DNA of 64,000 nucleotides from Sphaerolaimus hirsutus (taxonomy: Eukaryota; Nematoda; Chromadorea; Monhysterida; Sphaerolaimidae). The notes below the pieces were generated by a model, which was given only the letters and a program-made list of their open reading frames with translations, made no database searches and was not told the origin of the DNA. The translations under genes and the position numbers were made by a program. Positions 62,409 to 64,000 of the stretch are shown here, in pieces. The DNA lies in contig OZ038458.1 of the NCBI GenBank assembly GCA_964036195.1, positions 19,295,832 through 19,359,831 of the forward strand. The letters run 5' to 3'. Position 1 is the stretch's first letter; each line of letters starts with the position of its first letter.

Positions 62409-63337
62409 TAGTGATGTAAAGGCACCGGGGCACCGGTGCCCCGGTGCTGGGCACCGAAGGGCACCAGCACCGGTGCTGGTGCGGTGCCATTGCAATCTTC
62501 TGGGGTGCCATGCCGGTGCTGGTGCCATTTTTTTCAGAATAGCACCGGTGCTGGTGCGGTGCGGTGCCATTTTTTTGCCGGTGCCAAAGGTGCTAGCACC
62601 AGGGCCGAAGTAAAAGGCACCGGCCAAGGCTTCATCTGCTGTGCAATTTTGTCCATAGTAAATATGTGCTTATTCATATTTCAAAAAACAGCGATATATT
62701 TACCCAACCGTTTTTCCCTATTTTGTAAACCTCCCATCAAATAAATATACCTACTGTGAAATCCATTATACCCGATACGTGATCTGATGTGCAAATATAA
62801 AATTTTGTTGAATTTTAAATCATTTTTATATTTTATATTTATACTACTTTTTTGTTCAAAATTTGTTGTCAGTTTATGACAGAGATAGTTCCATTCTCTG
62901 TAGAGCAACGACTCCGATCAGTAGACAATAGTGGCTATGGACATTGTAGTGAATTAAATATTTTATCTTTCATTGGTAATCATTGTAATTGCTTCATAAA
63001 AGTGATTGCCACATCATTCTGATCATTTTAAGTGCTCAACCATCAAAATCGGTTGAAAATTCATGGAAATATGCACTTCTAAATGTGAGACCACTGAGAA
63101 ATTGCCCGATATTTACTTCAGAAATTCCAGCCCGGTGCGGTGCCTTTCGGTGCTAGCACCGGCAACCCGCCGGTGCCCTTCGGTGCCGGTGCCATTTTTT
63201 CCAAAAGGCACCGGTGCCGGTGCGGTGCGGTGCCATTTTCTGGCCGGTGCCCCAGGGTGCCAGGTGCCCTTTTCATGCGTTGGCAAAGGTGCCGGTGCGG
63301 TGCGGTGCCATTTTTCCCGGTGCCTTTAACATCACTA
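62409..63337. mobile_element. GGCACCGGTGCC-rich hAT-like element, full copy 3
   Basis: 929 bases with a perfect 8-bp duplication GTCATGGC (62401-62408, 63338-63345). Same ends and core as the 57.6 kb copy. Confidence 0.9.
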
Positions 63338-63345
63338 GTCATGGC

Positions 63346-64000
63346 ATGACGCCATTCCATCACTAACGGGAACACATTTGGAAAACAGAAACGTGATGAG
63401 AAAGTGATCCAAGGTCTTTTTGGAAAATTGCACAAAATCAAATTTCATATACCTACACGAAAGCATTCCCCAGGTGAAGATCACACGAAATTTAAAAATC
63501 ATTCGAAAAAAATGAAGAACGTCTCGATAGCCGGGGCCGATCATTGTGCTATTGTGCTGTCACTTACTACATTTTCGAGGAAATGCCAATTCCAAAATCA
63601 AAATATCACACAGATGCGTGCATCTAGGCATTCTTTGTGTTTACAAATGTCGCATCATAACTCGATAGATCAAATTTGCGCGCGCTACACAATACAATGC
63701 GCCATGTGACTAAGTTCCGAGATCAAATCCACTGGAGTAATCGAATTTTCAAATCCGAAAAAATATGTATACTCGGCGGACATCACACTTGGTATGGAAA
63801 ACTACCATAACCCATCTGAATAATGAACCAAAAATTATACAGTTTTTTATCATAATATTTCGTTTGTATTTACGATGGAATAATTAATTACGAAATTTAT
63901 CACATGATTTTATTCATTCAATTTATGGTAGGATTCTGCGCATACTTTGCGGCCCGCTGAGTATACACTCACATGCATTTACTATGTACAATGACCGAAT
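63346..64000. other. Gene-free interval with interspersed repeat
   Basis: 63771-63975 is a diverged copy of 32279-32485 (both contain CATAACCCATCTGAATAATG and GGTAGGATTCTGCGCA). No gene seen. Confidence 0.5.

Overview
The window is animal nuclear DNA. It has spliced genes with short GT-AG introns, a eukaryotic tRNA gene, LTR retrotransposons, a LINE fragment and dozens of small palindromic DNA transposons. The only host protein genes I can support are two tandem minus-strand copies of alkylglycerol monooxygenase (AGMO). The species cannot be named from sequence alone. Intron-forming transposons (introners) are known from lineages such as larvaceans and copepods, so a marine invertebrate is a reasonable guess and no more.

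Positions 1-22194 are one very large LTR retroelement on the minus strand (element A). Its downstream LTR is cut by the left window edge and its upstream LTR ends at 22194. The two LTRs differ at 4 of the 763 comparable bases. In sense order it encodes gag, an envelope-like membrane glycoprotein in the same frame as gag, aspartic protease, reverse transcriptase, RNase H, integrase and, in a separate reading frame, a Upf1-like superfamily 1 helicase. Glycoprotein between gag and protease plus a helicase after integrase is a layout I do not know from any described LTR element. In-frame TGA codons interrupt the glycoprotein and the helicase, and two frameshifts lie in RT. A second, pristine Ty3/gypsy element on the plus strand (element B, 8621-13929) sits inside the RT of element A. 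B has identical LTRs with AGTT...AACT ends, a 4-bp ATAA target duplication and one intact gag-pol frame.

Positions 23377-30885 (AGMO copy 1, 490 codons) and 51265-56365 (AGMO copy 2, 507 codons) are complete genes on the minus strand. Comparing them exposes small terminal-inverted-repeat elements inserted exactly into coding exons at CWG sites with 3-bp duplications. One splits exon 4 of copy 2 in the middle of the catalytic His motif and supplies a perfect GT...AG intron. Two split exons 1 and 6 of copy 1 and keep the frame only if they are removed as GT...TG introns. One is shared by both copies. These look like introners caught in the act of making introns, some apparently with non-canonical 3' ends.

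The remaining sequence (about 31-51 kb and 56-64 kb) is mostly nested non-autonomous DNA transposons. One group has 8-bp target duplications (hAT-like), often with GC-rich GGCGCC/GGCACCGGTGCC palindromic interiors. A second group has TA duplications and CCGTATT ends with long G or C runs. There are also minisatellites, hairpin repeats and a LINE 3' fragment split by one of the hAT-like elements.
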